This document shows positions 63,468-64,000 of a stretch of DNA of 64,000 bases, in pieces. The stretch's first letter is position 1, and each line of letters begins with the position of its first letter. The stretch is from Euborellia annulipes (lineage: Eukaryota; Arthropoda; Insecta; Dermaptera; Anisolabididae), in assembly GCA_023213315.1 (NCBI GenBank), contig JAKCPI010001751.1:1-64000 (forward strand). Reading direction: 5' to 3'. A program made the translations under genes and the position numbers. The notes under the pieces are model-generated. The model searched no databases, had not been told where the DNA came from, and was given only the letters and a program-made list of their open reading frames with translations.

Positions 63468-64000
63468 TTAGTGAGTGTCTGGCATTGGTATTGCAGCCAA
63501 ACGTACAATCGGTCGTTCAATAAAGCCTTGATCAGTTTGAAGTTTTACAGATCTGACCTGCTTGTCAGTACCCCTGAAAACCTCTGACACGCGACCCAAC
63601 TTCCAGGTGAGAGGGGGTGCTTGAGGCTCCATAATGAGCACGAGTTGGCCGACCTGTAGATCAGGATGTTTGGACATCCATTTGTTACGTTTGTTTAACG
63701 TGACTGCGTATTCGCGGATCCATCGTTTCCAAATAGTATCTCGATAAGCTGTAATTTTCTGCCAAAGATCTAGTCGGGAAACGGAGAGATGGGAGAGATC
63801 CGAGGATGGAACAGCAGTCGTGGCGGAGCCGATGAGGAAATGAAATGGAGTAAGAGCGGATAAAGAATCAGGAGAATCAGAAAGAGGCGTAAGTGGCCGA
63901 GAATTTAGAATAGCCTCACATTGAGTAAGTAAAGTATTAAATGCTTCGAAGGTGAGAGGAGTTTTGCCAGCTACTCTTCGAAGGTGATATTTTAGAGACT
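63468..64000 (-). CDS. BEL/Pao Pol polyprotein, integrase C-terminal part (partial)
   Basis: Continuous open frame of about 177 codons entering from the right edge and ending at TAA (63468-63470). The order of motifs is that of BEL/Pao Pol: HLRRVAGKTPLTFEAFNTLL, then CEAILNSRPLTPLS (end of the integrase core), SALTPFHFLIG, a WKRWIREY block, and VGQLVLI, PPLTWKLGRVSEVFRG and RPIVRLAAIP. The last part is the small C-terminal domain (DUF5641) that follows BEL/Pao integrases. It would help insert retrotransposon cDNA in the nucleus. No frameshift or stop interrupts the visible part, so the element may be young. Protease, RT, RNase H and the integrase N-terminus lie beyond the window. A Met at codon 63677-63675 is internal, not the start. 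Confidence 0.9.
   Translation of the reverse strand, partial: SLKYHLRRVAGKTPLTFEAFNTLLTQCEAILNSRPLTPLSDSPDSLSALTPFHFLIGSATTAVPSSDLSHLSVSRLDLWQKITAYRDTIWKRWIREYAVTLNKRNKWMSKHPDLQVGQLVLIMEPQAPPLTWKLGRVSEVFRGTDKQVRSVKLQTDQGFIERPIVRLAAIPMPDTH

Overview
This window looks like a gene-poor, repeat-saturated stretch of a large AT-rich animal genome, most likely an arthropod or another invertebrate. The evidence is a BEL/Pao retrotransposon end (a superfamily restricted to animals), Helitron termini, several hAT-type MITEs with 8-bp target duplications, tRNA-derived SINE copies, relics of mariner/IS630-type transposases, and many hammerhead-ribozyme motifs of the kind known from Penelope-like retroelements. 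Long A/T and G/C homopolymers and dinucleotide runs occur throughout. I see no convincing host protein-coding gene. The only substantial coding sequence is the C-terminal part of a BEL/Pao polyprotein running off the right edge (63468-64000, minus strand).

Layout. 0-4.3 kb: A/T-rich DNA, a GA microsatellite and a ~32-bp minisatellite (2810-3492). 4.36-12.3 kb: about 20 copies of one short family (here 'A family', ends TCTGGTG / CACCAGA), first as a head-to-tail array, then inverted and scattered, interrupted by a 132-bp micro-Helitron (9141-9272). 12.4-17.4 kb: promoter-like LTR fragments, an array of TCGATAC motifs, a 104-bp micro-Helitron, RTE-like LINE tails, a palindromic hammerhead element, a transposase relic, a hAT MITE carrying a SINE tail, and a LINE tail with a 16-bp target duplication. 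17.65-19.66 kb: a complete 2-kb non-autonomous Helitron whose interior is a 13-copy minisatellite. 20-28 kb: a hAT MITE, a ~150-bp tandem array, foldbacks, and a hairpin family ('B') attached to a longer dispersed repeat ('R1'). 28.7-61 kb: the hammerhead-rich zone. 62.1-64 kb: a hAT MITE, then the 3' LTR and 3' end of the BEL/Pao element.

The most interesting content is a set of elements built as two head-to-head copies of a unit that ends in a type-I-like hammerhead ribozyme. Four of them (13949-14235, 28740-29263, 41005-41285, 44256-44639) are bracketed by direct repeats of 11-15 bp, and for one the paralogous empty site is present in the same window (around 40432). This points to insertion by a retroelement mechanism. 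Five sequence-distinct ribozyme subfamilies share the core CTGA-N-GA and GAAA, a 2-4 bp helix III with no loop, and one extra unpaired nucleotide (T or A) between CTGANGA and helix II. About 25 decayed copies of one subfamily, containing TATTTCGACA, litter 32.7-59.3 kb. No reverse transcriptase for these elements is in the window, so they are probably non-autonomous. Linking them to Penelope-like elements or retrozymes is inference from known families, not something the sequence proves.
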